A stretch of DNA of 64,000 nucleotides from Vishniacozyma victoriae. Lineage: Eukaryota > Basidiomycota > Tremellomycetes > Tremellales > Bulleribasidiaceae. Location of the stretch: contig JADPYG010000088.1 in assembly GCA_017654735.1 (NCBI GenBank), positions 3,410,001 through 3,474,000 of the forward strand. The letters run 5' to 3'. Position numbers and translations under genes: made by a program. Under the pieces are notes generated by a model. That model did no database searches and was not told where the DNA came from. It saw nothing but the letters and a program-made list of their open reading frames with translations. Shown here in pieces: positions 21,362 to 34,900 of this stretch. The number at the start of each line of letters is the position of its first letter. Within the stretch, counting starts at the first letter, position 1.

Positions 21362-24152
21362 TCAACGCTCATCGTCATGAAGCTCGGCAGCATCAATCAT
21401 CGGACCCATCAAGTCCCCCTTTGAATCCACATCCAGACTGCTCAGGTTGTTTTTCGAGACCTGCCGTTGTCGGAACGAGGTAGGAGGCGACATGATAAGC
21501 GCACCACCAAGCAATTGATGACCTAAAGTCGATGGTGGAGATCCGATACCGATGTCTGGACGTCCAGCAGGTCCTGAAGAAGATGGTCCGGCCGTTAATG
21601 ATGATGTCGATGTCGATGGACCGGTTATGGACACGGATGGGGTCATTGAAGGTTTTGAACCCATCATCATTGGCCTGACTGCTGATCCACTTGCTGAGGT
21701 CACTCGTGATGAGAGAGGAGTAGAGAAAGAACCCATGGAATCGGACATCATGGTTCGGTCGCGACTATCGCTAGGTCGTGGATATCGGACAAGTGACGAG
21801 TAATCGAGATGTCGAGATGGAGTCGACATGACATCGAATCCACTTCCTCCGGCGTCTCTTGGCGTACGTGGTCCAGCAGGAGCAGGAGTTGTGGGTACTT
21901 CAAAGTATTTGAAGAATGGATCGTCGTTAAATGATAATGTACGATTATGTACAGGTCCACGAGGTGATTGAGCTCGACCCATGAGTTGACCATACGGTGT
22001 TCGAGTCATGATAGGGAATATAGGTGATGGCATCAATGCGATGCCAGCCATCTCGGCACCACGTGCCATATCGCCCTTGAATGCTGAAGATCGTATGTCG
22101 GACTGAGCATACGCTCGAGGCGTTTGGACAGGGGTGGCGTGTCGCATAGCGCGTTCTCGACATGCTCGACAGAAAAAGGTCTCCCATTGATTGGTAGGAA
22201 GGTCGCGAGCGGGATAACAAGCAGCATGATGTATATCTCGACAATTCGTGCACTGGACGGTAACCTGATCGACATCGTACTGGTTACCACAGTCGCACGC
22301 CAATGAGCTTGTTTCGAGGTGGTCGAACGTCCTATTACGCATAGTCAACTTGAGCGCCAACAAGGCATCGGAAGGTGCACCATCGATAAGTGCGACTCCT
22401 CTACCACGCCCTGCCGAGTGATTTGAAGGACCGGCAACGGCGGAAATGGGACGTCGTATATGGATATGAAATCGTTCGGGAGTCTCTTCATCGGAATCCG
22501 ATTCGCCAAGAGCAAGGTATTTTTCAATACTAGCCAATTCACGTCGTCGGTTTCCTTCACGTATAGGATCTTGATGAGGCCAAGCGATTGAACCTGGAAT
22601 CTCGGGCCAATCTGGCTGAGTGATTGATCCAAGCTTATCGTCAGACCCATGTTGTACCGGCTGTCCATGCGTTGGGTTCATCAACAGATCGGTAAGACCA
22701 GGTCCTGGTGTAATGAATCGTCCTCCCTCTACGAAACGAGCTTCCGCAGCCTGTGGTCTAGCAGAAAGCGATTTGAATCCTTGCATTCGTTTCTGTAGGT
22801 TGGAAGCTCGGGTGGTTGGAGTATGCGTAACTTCAATATCGGGCATCGGTGCTGGTTCCATGATTGGTGTCTTGGTCACTGCACCAGCCTCGGCAGTAAG
22901 AGGAGGGCTGGGTAATGATGATTCCATCCAATTCAATTCTTGACTGACTGCCTCGCCTGCATCGAAAGAAGCAGTGCCTTTATCGTCCATCACCAGACCT
23001 GGTCCGCGTTGTCGAGAGGCAGAAAAATCTGGCCTGTCGACGTATTGCTGATTACAATCCAGTCGTCGGCCGTCGGTCTCATGTTTCGTTATAGCAAGTG
23101 TTTTGCGTCGTCGTTCGTCCTCAGGATCCTCGTCGTCGATAGGTGGCAATGTCGTGACTTTGTCGTTAAAGGAAAGAGGAACGATGCCGGTCGGTGGGGG
23201 TGTCATTGGTGGGGGCGCCGTGATTCGAGCTCGCTTGGCCTGCCTCTGGGCACTATCGCCACTGGGATCGGCGGCGGCGGTTCGAGAAGGTGTGACTTCG
23301 GCCGTCTTGACCTTTGGCGGACGTCCTCGCTTCTTCGGGACACTCGTATTGGCTTTCTTTGTACTCGCTGTCGAAACCGGTTGGCGTTGGGTAGACGGAC
23401 CGGCAGCTGGAGGTGTATAACCATTTGATGAGGCTGTCGACAGTTTGCGGCCAAGTGATCCGTCTAGACTTGCTAGCGTCACTGCTGGCGAAACGATATT
23501 TTGGGATTTGCGAGATGATGGACGACCAGTATGCGATCCATCATGTGCTACGCTCGACATCGAGTGATGATCGCCGTTGATTGGGTGTCCATGCATGGGA
23601 TGACCATACATCATTGGCTGTCCAGGGTATCCGGCTATCTCCGCATGTCTTGGATGGTATGCATTTGGGTGCGGTGGGGGAGGATATTGATAGGCGATAT
23701 GAGGAGGATATTGGGGGTATGCTACATGCGTTGGAAGTTGTTCATGGTGGTGTTGAGTGATGACTGGGCCTGCAGGATGGTCGATCTCTTGACCAGTACC
23801 ATTGGAGTAAAGCGGCATGTTGCCGTTTGGTGGCTGACTAAATTGTTAGATCAAGACAAAAAGAGATCCCAAATTTAAGAATAGCTCACAAAGTAGTTTC
23901 GACTAAAGAGTTCGAGTGTGAATGCTTCTTCACAGCTTTGGTCTTCTTGACCGTTCCAGAATCTGCCGATGCAGTCCTCTGTCTTGCTTCCAATGAAGCT
24001 AATCCTCCCTGCTTGCTCTTTATACTACTTGTACTACTATTTGCGCTGTGTTCACTTGACGGAACGATGGTTTGGACCCAATCCGTTAATAAATGATTGC
24101 TTCGATTCCGCAATGGATCCTCCTGGTATGTATGTTGATAGCCGCTGGCCAT
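21362..24152 (-). CDS. PHD-finger, AT-hook nuclear protein
   Basis: Two exons: a short first exon (MASGYQHTYQEDPLRNRSNH, ATG 24152) and one very long exon ending at 21362, joined by an intron at about 23838-23889 that gives VETTFQPPNGNMPLYSNG. About 910 residues, mostly low complexity and rich in Pro, His and Ser. Two recognisable elements stand out. Near residue 250 the AT-hook KKRGRPPK could bind the minor groove. At about 22.16-22.30 kb a PHD finger has the ligand order CDCG, CTNC, HHAAC, CRAC, with the tryptophan before the last cysteine pair (WETFFCRAC). PHD fingers read histone H3 tails, so a chromatin role is likely. No SET, bromo or Jumonji domain is present. Which complex it belongs to cannot be told; Set3- or Rpd3-type complexes carry similar short PHD proteins. 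Confidence 0.82.
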
Positions 24153-25502
24153 GATCCCGACAGAGGAGGTGAAGTGGGCGGACCGGCTTTATGCGAAAGC
24201 GGTTCAATGCTCGTCAAGTTTTGATGGGAATTTGGACAATGGCGATGGTCGATCTGATGTTGTGATTGGGCAGTCTGGACTATCGTATATTGCTTTCGCA
24301 GATGCAAGTGAAGTGCCGGGGCAGTAGTGACTTGGAATGAACGACTTGAGGCTGGAAACGATGGGAATAGACAATGGTCGAAATAGCTATCGTAATCTGC
24401 CGTTGTTGAATATCTTCAAAGTCGAACAATCTTTCCGACCAGTCGTAATCGTAATCGTAGTCTCAGACAAGACAATGGCCGAAGTGACCAGTTGACTATG
24501 TACTATATAGACTGTATGAGGTATAGAGAGGGTTGGCTTATCGTATATAGGAATGAATAGGAATAGAGGAGGAATGAGTGCCAGTCCAGTCTTAGGCATA
24601 GAGAGAGAGAGAGTGGATGATCAGAGATTAAGGGTAACTATCAAAAACACCCGTCTCCCGCCTTGGAGACTTGTTCAGGGTGTATACCACACAAATTCTA
24701 TAGTGTAATTACCCTTTGTGGCGATTTAGAAAGAAGATGTGAGAACACAAAGAACCCATCCCTCATACACATGCATCCATCCGAGACGTCAACAACTGCT
24801 CAATTGTATGGATGACGAGAGGCGGGAGTACATCAGGCAGCTGAGCAGAGAGTCCTCACATTGACACCAGTGTGCACACGAAGCGAAATACGGGTAGCTG
24901 CTCCACCGAGAGTTGAATCCCATTCTTCGTCGAGCGAACGTCCTATCGCATCTCAGCTCTGGGCCGCACTCAAGCAAGGCCCGGGATGCTCCACCCTCCG
25001 AAAGACGGGAACTGTTGCATTGAGATAAACAAACACAGCTGTCCATACTCCTCCGTCCACACACTCATGCCTGTATGTTGTTATGATCTGTTTCATCTGA
25101 GTGACCAACTGCCCCTTCTTCACAGCTTCTGGTGCACGGAGAATTGGAGGTTTAGTAGATCTTTAGACTTTCGGTGGCGGTGCCTCTTGAAACGAGGAGC
25201 ACCCATAAGAAAGTGACCAGCCACTGTTAGGTGATTTGGACACTCCGTCAGGCATTTCGGAGAAATTGCATAGCCCGGCTGTCAAATTACCATCATCTTT
25301 CCACACACTCTGCTCCATAGCCCAAGAGCAGGACGACGAGCAAGGGATGCTACCGCTGTATGTATCTTGTTATGGTTTCCCGTCTTCTCGACGTTGTCAG
25401 GGATGACGATGAAAGATGAATTCTAAAAGAGGCACGGCTAGCGGTAAGAATCGGCTTATCTATGCGTCATCTTGCTTCAACCTCCATTCACACCACTCAA
25501 CA
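24153..25502. other. Divergent intergenic region, 1.35 kb
   Basis: It separates the PHD gene from the divergent cyclodeaminase gene and holds both promoters. A short GA microsatellite lies at 24600-24614. Short frames on both strands have no supporting structure. Confidence 0.55.
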
Positions 25503-26706
25503 ATGGTCACCAAACCAAACAAGACCAAGCCCGCTGTCCCACCCACTTCAGGCTCCAGTCTGACGGTACTGAATGCATCAGATGTAGATAAAGTCATCTC
25601 CCAGCTGGACCTCGAGCTCGCTCTTGAATCGCAACAAAAGGTCTTTACCGCCTTTTCCAACGGTTCAGACGATATCCAGGTACCCCATCGATCTACGCTT
25701 ACTACCGCTGCGCAGAGTACGTTGGTGATGCCCTCTCGAGCTGGTGATTTGGTAGGATGCAAGTTTGTTGGAGTACCCAATGAGGGGAGTGATGGATTGA
25801 GCGGGACGACTGTGGTTTTGGATGATAAGACTGGAAAAGTCAAAGGAGTCATCAATGCTAGAAAGTTGACTGCTTTGAGAAATGCTTGTGGTAAGTCTAC
25901 CTATCCTGGACTAATGAGTGGACGCTAATGGCAGGCTCCGCATTGTCACTTCGAGCTGTACCTCCGAAACGAGAACCCCGGAACCTCCTTATCTTCGGAT
26001 CGGGCGCACAAGCTTACGCCCACGCCACAGTCTTTCTGAGGCTATTCACAACTTTGGAATCATGTACATTCATCGTCCGAGCGCCTACGCCCCGATCCGA
26101 AGCTCTCTTGTCCGATCTCAAAGCTCGATTCCCGAAAATCACCTTGACTACTGGCTCATCCGAAGACACCTCCTTCAATCTATCGCAAGCGGTGCATAAT
26201 GCCAATATCATCCTCACCCTTGTTCCTACCACGACCCCTTTGTTTAACTCGGTCGATGTCACTTCGGGAACTCATTTGGTCCTTGTCGGATCGTACAAGC
26301 CCGAAATGAGGGATGTGGATGATGAGTTGATTAAAAGGGGCGGGATGATCATTGTGGATTCCAAAGAGGCGTGTTTGAAGGAAGCAGGCGAGATCATCAG
26401 TACGGGCCTTGAGTCGGAGGATTTGGTCGAATTGGGAACTATCCTCGGCAAACAAGGAGAAGATCTCCGAACAGTCGGGGATGTAACCATTTTCAAAAGT
26501 GTGAGTTTGCTTTCTTCTTTTCAACCCGAAGTCCGAATCCGAGGGCGTTACCACACAACCTGAGCTTACTTTTTTCGGACTTTTCTCTTCGGGTTCACGC
26601 TGATGTGTAGGTCGGACTTGGAATTCAGGATATCTCTATTGCCTCCTTGATTCTAGAACAAGCTCAGAAATTAGGGCTTGGCACAATTATTGAGAATTAT
26701 GATTGA
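25503..26706 (+). CDS. Ornithine cyclodeaminase / mu-crystallin family protein
   Basis: Three exons (25503-25890, 25935-26500, 26611-26706) give 349 residues. The N-terminal lobe has the family pattern of a short helix followed by MPSRAGDLVGCKFVGVPNEG, GTTVVLDDKTGKVKGVINAR and LTALRNACGSALSLRAV; the arginine and lysine in this block contact substrate in relatives. The Rossmann lobe follows: NLLIFGSGAQAYAH near residue 150, AVHNANIILTLVP, GTHLVLVGSYKPEMRDVDDE and the end GLGIQDISIASLIL. Members deaminate and cyclise ornithine to proline or reduce ketimines with NAD(P)H; the actual substrate is not readable. A longer upstream start at 25416 is in frame, but the ATG at 25503 begins closer to the conserved region and is preferred. 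Confidence 0.88.
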
Positions 26707-29514
26707 TTGATTTTAACGAGATGATATAGATTGATTTGATATTCAACTCCACCTCCGGGGTCAAATGTACGCTTTGAACCTCGATCCCGATGATCATCGA
26801 TGGCGATGACCGCACCGCTTTTCAGTCTATGCCGCTGACGCTCAATTCCCCACTTGTCCTCTTCCCTAATTGGTGAAACATCCTTTCTAGCTTGACGGGC
26901 AATTCGCTTCACCACGAAAGGTACACCCTCATTCTTTCGAAGCACAGACCGCCGGGGATATCAAGGTACATTGTTGACGCTAAAACGTTGACACTCCTCC
27001 TTTCCTTGACAACGCCCGTAATCCGGATATACGCTTGGGCGCTGAGCCTCTTTATTGTCTGTGCGTGCCGTGAATTGCTGGCCGGCATAGATGGCCAATG
27101 ACCGGGGTTCCTTTGGATTTATTGACGCGGAGAGGCAACGTCCTTTGACCAGTCATAAAGTTTCAGCAACTTAGCCGAGCTCTCCTTTTCCTCTTGAGCA
27201 CTTTCGGGGATATAGCGAGATGATCAGATCTTGAATCAGCACGAGCGCCAGTTGTCTACATATTATGACATGTGTCGTTACCTGATCTCTCATTGGTTTC
27301 TGCATTTACTTTGTTGTCAAGGAGAAGTATTTGATATCAAGGTCGTTTTCGTTCCGTGGCTCGCTTAACAAGCTCAGCTGACAACGAGGCGATGGAGACG
27401 GACGAAAGTGGGGGACAATAGGGTCAGAAAGGGCGGGTCTCTGTGCGTTTTAACAGGTTCTCGAAAGGATGGTTGATTGTATATCATCGGAGAGGGGCCC
27501 AAGAGAAGACCGTCCGCTTTGAACCGTAACTTAGTATTTTAATTGTTTGTGTGGATTAGTGATTACTTTGCATGACATGTGTAGGGGTTCAGTCAAAGCA
27601 TCATCCATTTTCCTTAAACTTTGGAACCTCACCAATCCAACCCACTCACTCCTTGTCGTTAAGCATCAAGAGTACACATATGTAATAGAGTACATAGATA
27701 GATACTGTTCGATGGTATACCTCCTTCTTCTTCCCTTGTCTCTTGTCTATCCATATACAAAAATATATCGAAGACTGTCGCTTGTCACCTTCATCCAATC
27801 CACACGACTACCCACATCCCTCTCAATCAATCAGAATTAGAATCAGACGCCACCATACCATACATCCGCCAAGTGCGGACCAGGTCTACGTTCTCGAGAA
27901 GTAGGAACATTAAAGGAGAAGTCAGCTAGGCGTGTTAGTAATATAGAGTCTAGAGGATTTTGGCGAAAGTGAAAGGTGAGTAATTCTTCAATTTTACCTC
28001 TATACGCCTCCCATCATCCCCTTATCCCTTGTACTGCTCCACTGGTCTTCCATTGGCATAAGTAAGCGTTATGCCCAGACTCCTTGAAACCCCTTCATGA
28101 CTCTTATCCTTTCATCATTCATCGTGTCTGCCTTCCCACGACGACCACAGAGCCTATTTGGCTCCTTGGCTAGTGGCCCTCCCTTGTCTTTGGACAAATG
28201 TGGTTATTACGCTCGCCAGGGGGTGAGGTGAGTATGTGCCGTCTCGTCAGATGAATCCATCTCCTTTCCTTCTATCTCATCTCGTACCACATATCAATCT
28301 TCGTGGGACTGATACCGCAGTCTATCCATCATTCATCGAAAGCCCCCTGCACCACACCGGATTCCCATCTGTCTTCTTGTTTCGCCTCGCCTACCAACCG
28401 GCGCCGCTTACGAGCTTCGGCGCGATAGGAGGTCGGCAGGTAAGTTCATCTTGATGACGAATTGGATTCAGCTCACGACAGGTGACAGCTCATTGCCGTC
28501 GTACCCGACAGAGTGCTGGCAAATTCCGCTCCACACTAGCCTTCTCCTCCCAGATTCCCACTCTCCATCGCCCTCATTCCAGTGAACCCCTCGGGCCGGT
28601 AGGAGGCTCGGGCCAAGGCTCTAAACATCCCAGCAATTTCTAGTAGGTTCACTTTTCCAATCCCCGAACCCGTTAAAGGCAATAATTAAGAACTTCTTTA
28701 ATTACCGTCTGGGTTTAAGCTTATTATCTCCGTTCCAGCACCGATTTAGCGCTGAATTTGCTAGGTAGTAATTACGAATCCCATTGGAGCCAAATTCTAC
28801 AAGATCACGTCTTTGGCTCACGAAATCTTCTCGGATCAAGCTGGTGTGAATCTCGAATTGTCGGTAACAGTAGGTCGGTAGACCAAGCCAGCAAGCCATC
28901 CCCCGACGTGTGAGTTCGCGCCCTTTCGCCTCCCAAATTTCTATTGTTCCGTACCCTTCTCTATCTTACCAAACCCCGGATGCTATCTACTGGGACCCTG
29001 AGATGGTGGCTAAGACTCGATCACGGTCTTTCCAACTGCAGGGCAAGGTAGACGGCAGTGTTCTTCCCCGCGTTCACTGCCTCTGCTCTTTCGCCGGAAC
29101 ACGTGATCCCCTGGAATCGGCGATTTCCATATCCTTGATTTCAATTGTCTTCGCTTAATCTCCCCTGTCCTGATCGTCTTTTTCTTACTCCTCCCCGGTA
29201 GACCGTGTTTTGTTCTATCCATGGTCCTCGGCGTCTCGGCGGGCGCCAGGCAGAGGGACAACGATGGGATCTCGTAATCCCAGTGGCTCAGATTCACTCG
29301 GCCTTCCATAATGATTAACGAAATATTCGTTTTCCGACGGATTACTGATGCCTAGATTCCCATTAAGGCCGAACCCCACAAGGTTTAGTTAATTGGCCAA
29401 GGATCCAGTCGGTATGTGTTGACAAATCAACCCCCCCGCGTCTCGATTGCCGCTCATACAACAGAAACTCTGCGCCACCTGTTTCATCCCTTCGACAACA
29501 CTTCGACAGATCAG
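26707..29514. other. Long gene-free region, 2.8 kb, upstream of the homeodomain gene
   Basis: No frame on either strand is supported by composition or splice structure. The stretch is far longer than the usual spacing in this window and is most simply the extended promoter and leader of the homeodomain gene. An unannotated non-coding transcript cannot be excluded. Confidence 0.5.
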
Positions 29515-31474
29515 ATGGACGTGGACGGTCACAACGACTCTCCCAACCAAGACGATATCGCGACAAAGACTTCCAGCTCCACTCCACGATCTATAAGAGG
29601 ACCGAGACGCGATACTCCACCGCTCCACCCGGGCGACAATACGGCCAGCATGTCCACCATCGCCGCCTCACCTATCCGCAACGAGCGACGTCGCTATGAT
29701 GATGAGGTACCTCACCCGGTCCGAGCTCGACCTGCTCCTCCTCTCCAACCATATGTTACCGATGAGAAACGCGTCCATCCACCGCGAATCTCAGGTTGGA
29801 GGTCCGCACCTGACCCCGGTCTAGCTAGATATCACGCGCATCCGGATTCTGCCAGGCCTCCTCCGATCCACAACCCCCCTGCTGGGAACAACTGGCAACG
29901 ACAACTTGAACGAGGACCCGATCCACCTCATATGCGAACATCAGCGTATTCCCATCACCCACATCCATACTATCCTCAGGGCGACAACTCTCCAAGGTCG
30001 GTCTCCGCCAGTGGATCTGGATCACGAGTACAGCTTCCTCCATTTAGTACATTACCTGGTACATCCGCCTCTGCGATGCAGCGAACAACATCTGCTCGAT
30101 CACAGCAATCTCTTTCAATGACTCGTAATCCATCAAATACCAGCTCGAACCACAGCCATCGATCTTCGGCAGCATCGAGTGTGGTGGATGATATCGATGA
30201 GAATAGTGGATGGTCAAATGCCCAGCCCATGTTTGATAGTAAAAGGAGGACCAGGGCTTTGATGACAAAGAGTCAGATGTTGGAGTTGAAGAGACTATGG
30301 AGAGATGTAAGTAAATCATAAGCTCGTCGATGGCTATCTAATGTACAGACCAAATTCCCAGGCAATGAAGAGAGGGAGGCGCTGGGAAAGAGAATTGGTC
30401 TGACCCCTCGTCAAGTCCAAGTTTGGTTCCAGGTGAGTTCTTGTCTACTTTCGGTAGGCTCAAGTTGACAATCAGAACCAACGTCAGAAGATCCGAAAGG
30501 AAATCAACGAGAGTAAAGTTCCTGCTGGTGCGAATCCACAAGATTACAATGATCTCGATAAATCGCCCAGGTCGAGGAAACTCGGTTTAGAGGCGTCGGG
30601 CTCTGGAGACCGAGCAGCAGCTCTCTCTACCAGCAGTAGCGATAGATCTGGTTCCTCATTCCCACATCACATATCGGGTCTTGGCATTCAGACTCCTCGT
30701 ATGTCCTCTCCTATCTCCATCGGTCTAGCTGACAGTATAGGAGATGATGATAGTCGAAGTATCGCTACCGGATCTTCTATAAGTGGCCAATACCCAACAA
30801 CAGCCGATAGTTACCACCAAGGCCAAAGTCAGAGTCAAACCGGATTCTGGGATCAATCTCGAATACACTCTGCCCAAAGCCCTTCGGAACCGCATCCGTT
30901 TGCTTTCCACAAACCCCCCACACCAGGTTCACAACCTCGTCCACCACCGTACGATCACCATCCACCAACTTCATACCTCGATCCAAGACCCATCTCTCAC
31001 TACACCCCCAACACAATCCCACCTCCACCAATACGTCACGCAGCAACAGATGGGGATGTATTACGGCGTAGATCAAATTCTCTCGAAAACCTAAATAGTG
31101 GGATGGATTCAGACCTCCAATCAAGGCCTAATTCAAATTACACCCGATCTACCCACCCACCACCAACTAGGCCACGAACTCAAACGGTAACTTCTGGATT
31201 ACCTCCTTCGCTAGCCGCTTTGATGGTTCCTGGTCCGACGCACGCCCAGCCGAGCAGTATGCAGCGATTCCCATCAGATCATGGACTCGGTCAGGATGAT
31301 GGTAGAGGAGCGCCTACCCTCCCTCCTCCGCGAGGATGGACTCCGGAACAACGACCTAATGGTCTGGCTCGGGGTCATACGGACCCTACTCGAGGTGGAA
31401 GCAGTAGTGAGAGTCGGCCACCGGGGTATCAGAGTATGTTTGGAAGAGGTGGACCTAACGATCCTCGGCGGTGA
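29515..31474 (+). CDS. Homeodomain transcription factor
   Basis: Three exons (29515-30306, 30349-30432, 30476-31474), about 620 residues. The homeodomain lies near residues 242-302 and spans both introns: KRRTRALMTKSQMLELKRLW, TKFPGNEEREALGKRIG, LTPRQVQVWFQ and NQRQKIRKE. The recognition helix keeps the invariant W, F, N and R (WFQNQRQK). It is a 60-residue type rather than a TALE type, since no three-residue loop insertion is seen. Both flanks are disordered, rich in Pro, Ser, His and Gln, typical of fungal regulators. The start chosen is MDVDGHNDSPNQDD; an in-frame ATG at 29416 would add 33 residues. It is not recognisable as a mating-type HD1 or HD2 gene: it is single, not paired divergently with a partner. 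Confidence 0.88.
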
Positions 31475-31916
31475 GGAAAATGTTAATGAGATCAAAAGCC
31501 TGGAATTACGATGTGATTCACTCAAAATTGCTCCACACAGTTGTTCGACTCACCTCAAACCGCCCACTCAAGCTTCCTCGTCACAACAGAATCAATTGGG
31601 CAGGTACCAACGCAATCGCAAATTCATAACGACCATTCACGAAGGATAGGGCAGATTGGTATACATGTCTATGAATGTCCAGTAGCTGTATGTACTTGTA
31701 AAGTCATTTCGCCAGTAGCAAATATCAGCATTCTCAACGAACAGATCAGATGCAGACAGTAGAGAACATAAATTTCGTTGCATGTCATGATTGTAAATAT
31801 TGTATTATATGACGCTGCCTACGAAATACAACACAATGGCGTCGAAGTCGAAATCGAGGTCGGAAGATTACACAAAAGAAGGTCAAATGCTATGAAAATG
31901 AAAGAAGGGAGTGAGA
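31475..31916. other. Convergent 3' spacer
   Basis: 442 nt between the ends of the homeodomain gene and the convergent Red1-like gene. The sequence is AT-rich, with no gene seen. Confidence 0.6.
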
Positions 31917-34900
31917 TTACTTCGGTGATCCAATCGATTGCGATTGATCATCTCGCAACAACTTCTCGGCAGTCGTCACCAGCTGTTCAGCCACGGACAT
32001 GCTATATGTCGCTCGAGATTCAGTATTCTTCTTCTTCTTTGACCTATGGAAAGGGACATCAGAAACCCCCAAAGCCACCTTGGCTTTCGTCAGAACTTGC
32101 TCCAAAGAACCCAGATCGATATCGCTATCAAACGACCCGTGGATATATTCGACCATGTCATCGTCTTCTAAAGTCAGTACGCCAAATGGGTATACTCGAA
32201 AGACTCGCCATGGGGTCGATCGAGATCCCTACTCAGATGAATATCCGAGCAAGCCGAGTTCGCGCATGATCCACCTGCCACTTCGACTCCGCAGATGACA
32301 ACATCGGGGTCCGACTGAATTCTACGAGTTAGTATGGTTTTCGACATTCTTTCTGGGTCGAATTGGCGTTGTGTGGTTCGGGGCGTGATTGGCCAATGGA
32401 ACCGAGAGGGTGAAGATTTGATGGTCGAAGAGACGAGTTGAGGGTACCTATCAAGAATGGATCGGTATGCTTTGAACCTCTATATCATCAGGGTCTGGGC
32501 GGAGCCTCGACGCACAGGCTGAGAGAATGGGTTATCACCGTTTGCAGTCGAAGTCGACGACAGTTCAGGTGTACGCGTAATTGGCTGAGCTTCTTCTTCT
32601 TCCGGATCAATAGCCATACCTAGCCATTTAGTCGTGTCCTATCAATGAGCCAACACACTGTTCTCGTTTCCCTCCTCAGCGACCACTATCATGAGCAGGG
32701 GTTCACGAGATATGAAACCCACTTACCTGACGTATCCTGGATTTCGGTCGACGCATCCTGAGCCAGCAAAGCAGTAGGCAGTGCTGGCGTCTCGGGACGA
32801 TCCGCATCAACAGAGTCGGCCATGTTCACATCCTCAGTGGCAGTAGTCGCTTCTAGAGGACCAGCTGCATCAGCGGCAGCCAGTAAAGCCGCTTCCTTCG
32901 CCTTGGCCTTCTTCTCCTTTTCCGCTTTAGCCTGCAATTTCAAGATCTTCTCTCGAAGCTTCATCATATCATCCTCCTTCTCCTTCAACAGTCTTTGTCG
33001 GTCCGCCTCCAGTTCGGCAGCAGTAGGAGTAGGAGCTTGATCTTCATTATCCTCATCATCGCTTTCATCGAGCGAGATAATTAATCTCTTCATGCGAATG
33101 GCGCCACCGAATTGACGACGTTTGGAAGGATGTACCGAGCGTGATGAGATGGATTGACTTCGATTATCCATCATGTCTTCGGCATTTGGTCGTTTGTTGA
33201 GTCGTATAGGTGTAGTAGCCGGGATGATGGGTGCCATCCGAGGTTGAGGTGGTATGACCACTTCATCAGGTATCTCTCCTTCTTCTTCGTCCTCGATGAT
33301 TATCGGCTCTGCCTCCCGCAAGCCTATGACTTCCTGCTCCAGAGCTGCCACCTGATCCTCCAGAATTTCCTGCGTCAATGGCAGTGATGGTGGTACAGAC
33401 AAAGGTCGGCTTGCTGGAGGATCCACTGGTGGTACAGAGGTAGGTCGGCTGGGTAATGGACTGCCCCGCACACCAAGTGGAGGAGTAGGGGGGCGAGTAT
33501 TGGAACGAGATACATTCTCGCTAGACTTACGACCACGTTTCATCGATTCCATTGCCCGTCGCTTGGACTCGAGAATGGCATTCATCGTCGAAGCCTTGGT
33601 CGCTGCAGCGGCAGATGTGCTAGCGATGGGAAGTACTGTGACGGAGGATGGTGCTGTTGTCGATATCGGCATGGCGGGAGCTAGAGGAGCAGCTTCCATG
33701 TCGTTCAAGGACGACAGTACAGTATGAGCGCCATGCGCGACAGGTGTAGGGGCGATGTGAGGTTGAGGGCCCTGCGGCTCGACAAGAGTCCCATTGGGGG
33801 AAGTGGTGCTGACGGAGGAGGATTGGCCATTGCTGCTTAAAAAGTCGGGTCTCTTGACTACGGGTGAGAGGTCGCTTGCTCGAGCACGTAGAGAGTTCTT
33901 TTGAACGGCACCAGCATAAGACGCGACGGGCGGGCCGAGTTGAGCGGATCGAGATGGTCCAGCTGTTTGAGTTACCAGCGATGTGGAACTCGAAGGACCG
34001 CCAGGACGACCGGGCCTATAGCTTTCTACATGGACTGGAGTTGTTGGAAGCTTCTGGTTCGGTGTCCAGGAAGAGGTAGGTATCAATCGAGTAGGTTGTT
34101 CCGGTGAAAGTACCCTCTCAACCTTGAGACTGGCATCGACAGAGCCGATTGATGATACACTTAGATCGCGTGCTAGCTCGACAGAACCGATTGAAGGCGA
34201 TTGTGGGACGGCAGGAAGGGGTGATGGATCAAGTTCCGGCGTGAGGATGGTATCCACAGCGTCGTTCGAAGATTCGCCTTTCTTCTTTCGACTACTTTCG
34301 ACAAACTCCCGACAGACCATGCTGACGTACTTGGGCGTCGCACCCCGCTTGATAAGTATATCTGGTCCAACTCCCTCCAGCATCAGGTTTCGTATGATGT
34401 CTATGTACTGCTCCGCTTCTTCGGCCGTGAGACCTGGTTGTCAGTACTCGCGAAAGGTGATGTTGATAGACCTACTGGACGGCAGAGCCAGACTATCTTC
34501 CGGTGGACTCTGTATCAATGCAGGTGTGGTTGGTTTTGGTGATATCGATTGGCCGTTGATTGTATCCGATGTGGCCAGTGTTGTTGTATGTATGCCAGGT
34601 ATAGCTTCCACAGTCTTTGGGGAGATGGGCGATTTGAGAACAGAGCCGTTGCCGAGTTGGCTTACATGTTGTTGATAGTGGTGCCCAATTTTTCCATGTT
34701 GCGCAAAATGTGTCGGCTGTGATTGTTGCGGAAAATGTAATTGTTGCGGAGATTGCGATTGATGCATCCGGGGCGTCGACTGCGTTGGCTGAGACCTGGG
34801 ATATTGTGAAGGATATTGAAGTTGCGAGGTTCCACGAGGTCTAGTTGGAGGTCGGTAAGAATCGTATGCGGGTCTGGGAGGTGAAGATTTCTTTGTAGAT

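Noticed and set aside
29515..31474. Homeodomain gene as a mating-type HD1/HD2 gene
   Set aside because: Single gene without a divergent homeodomain partner; the neighbours are unrelated to the mating locus.
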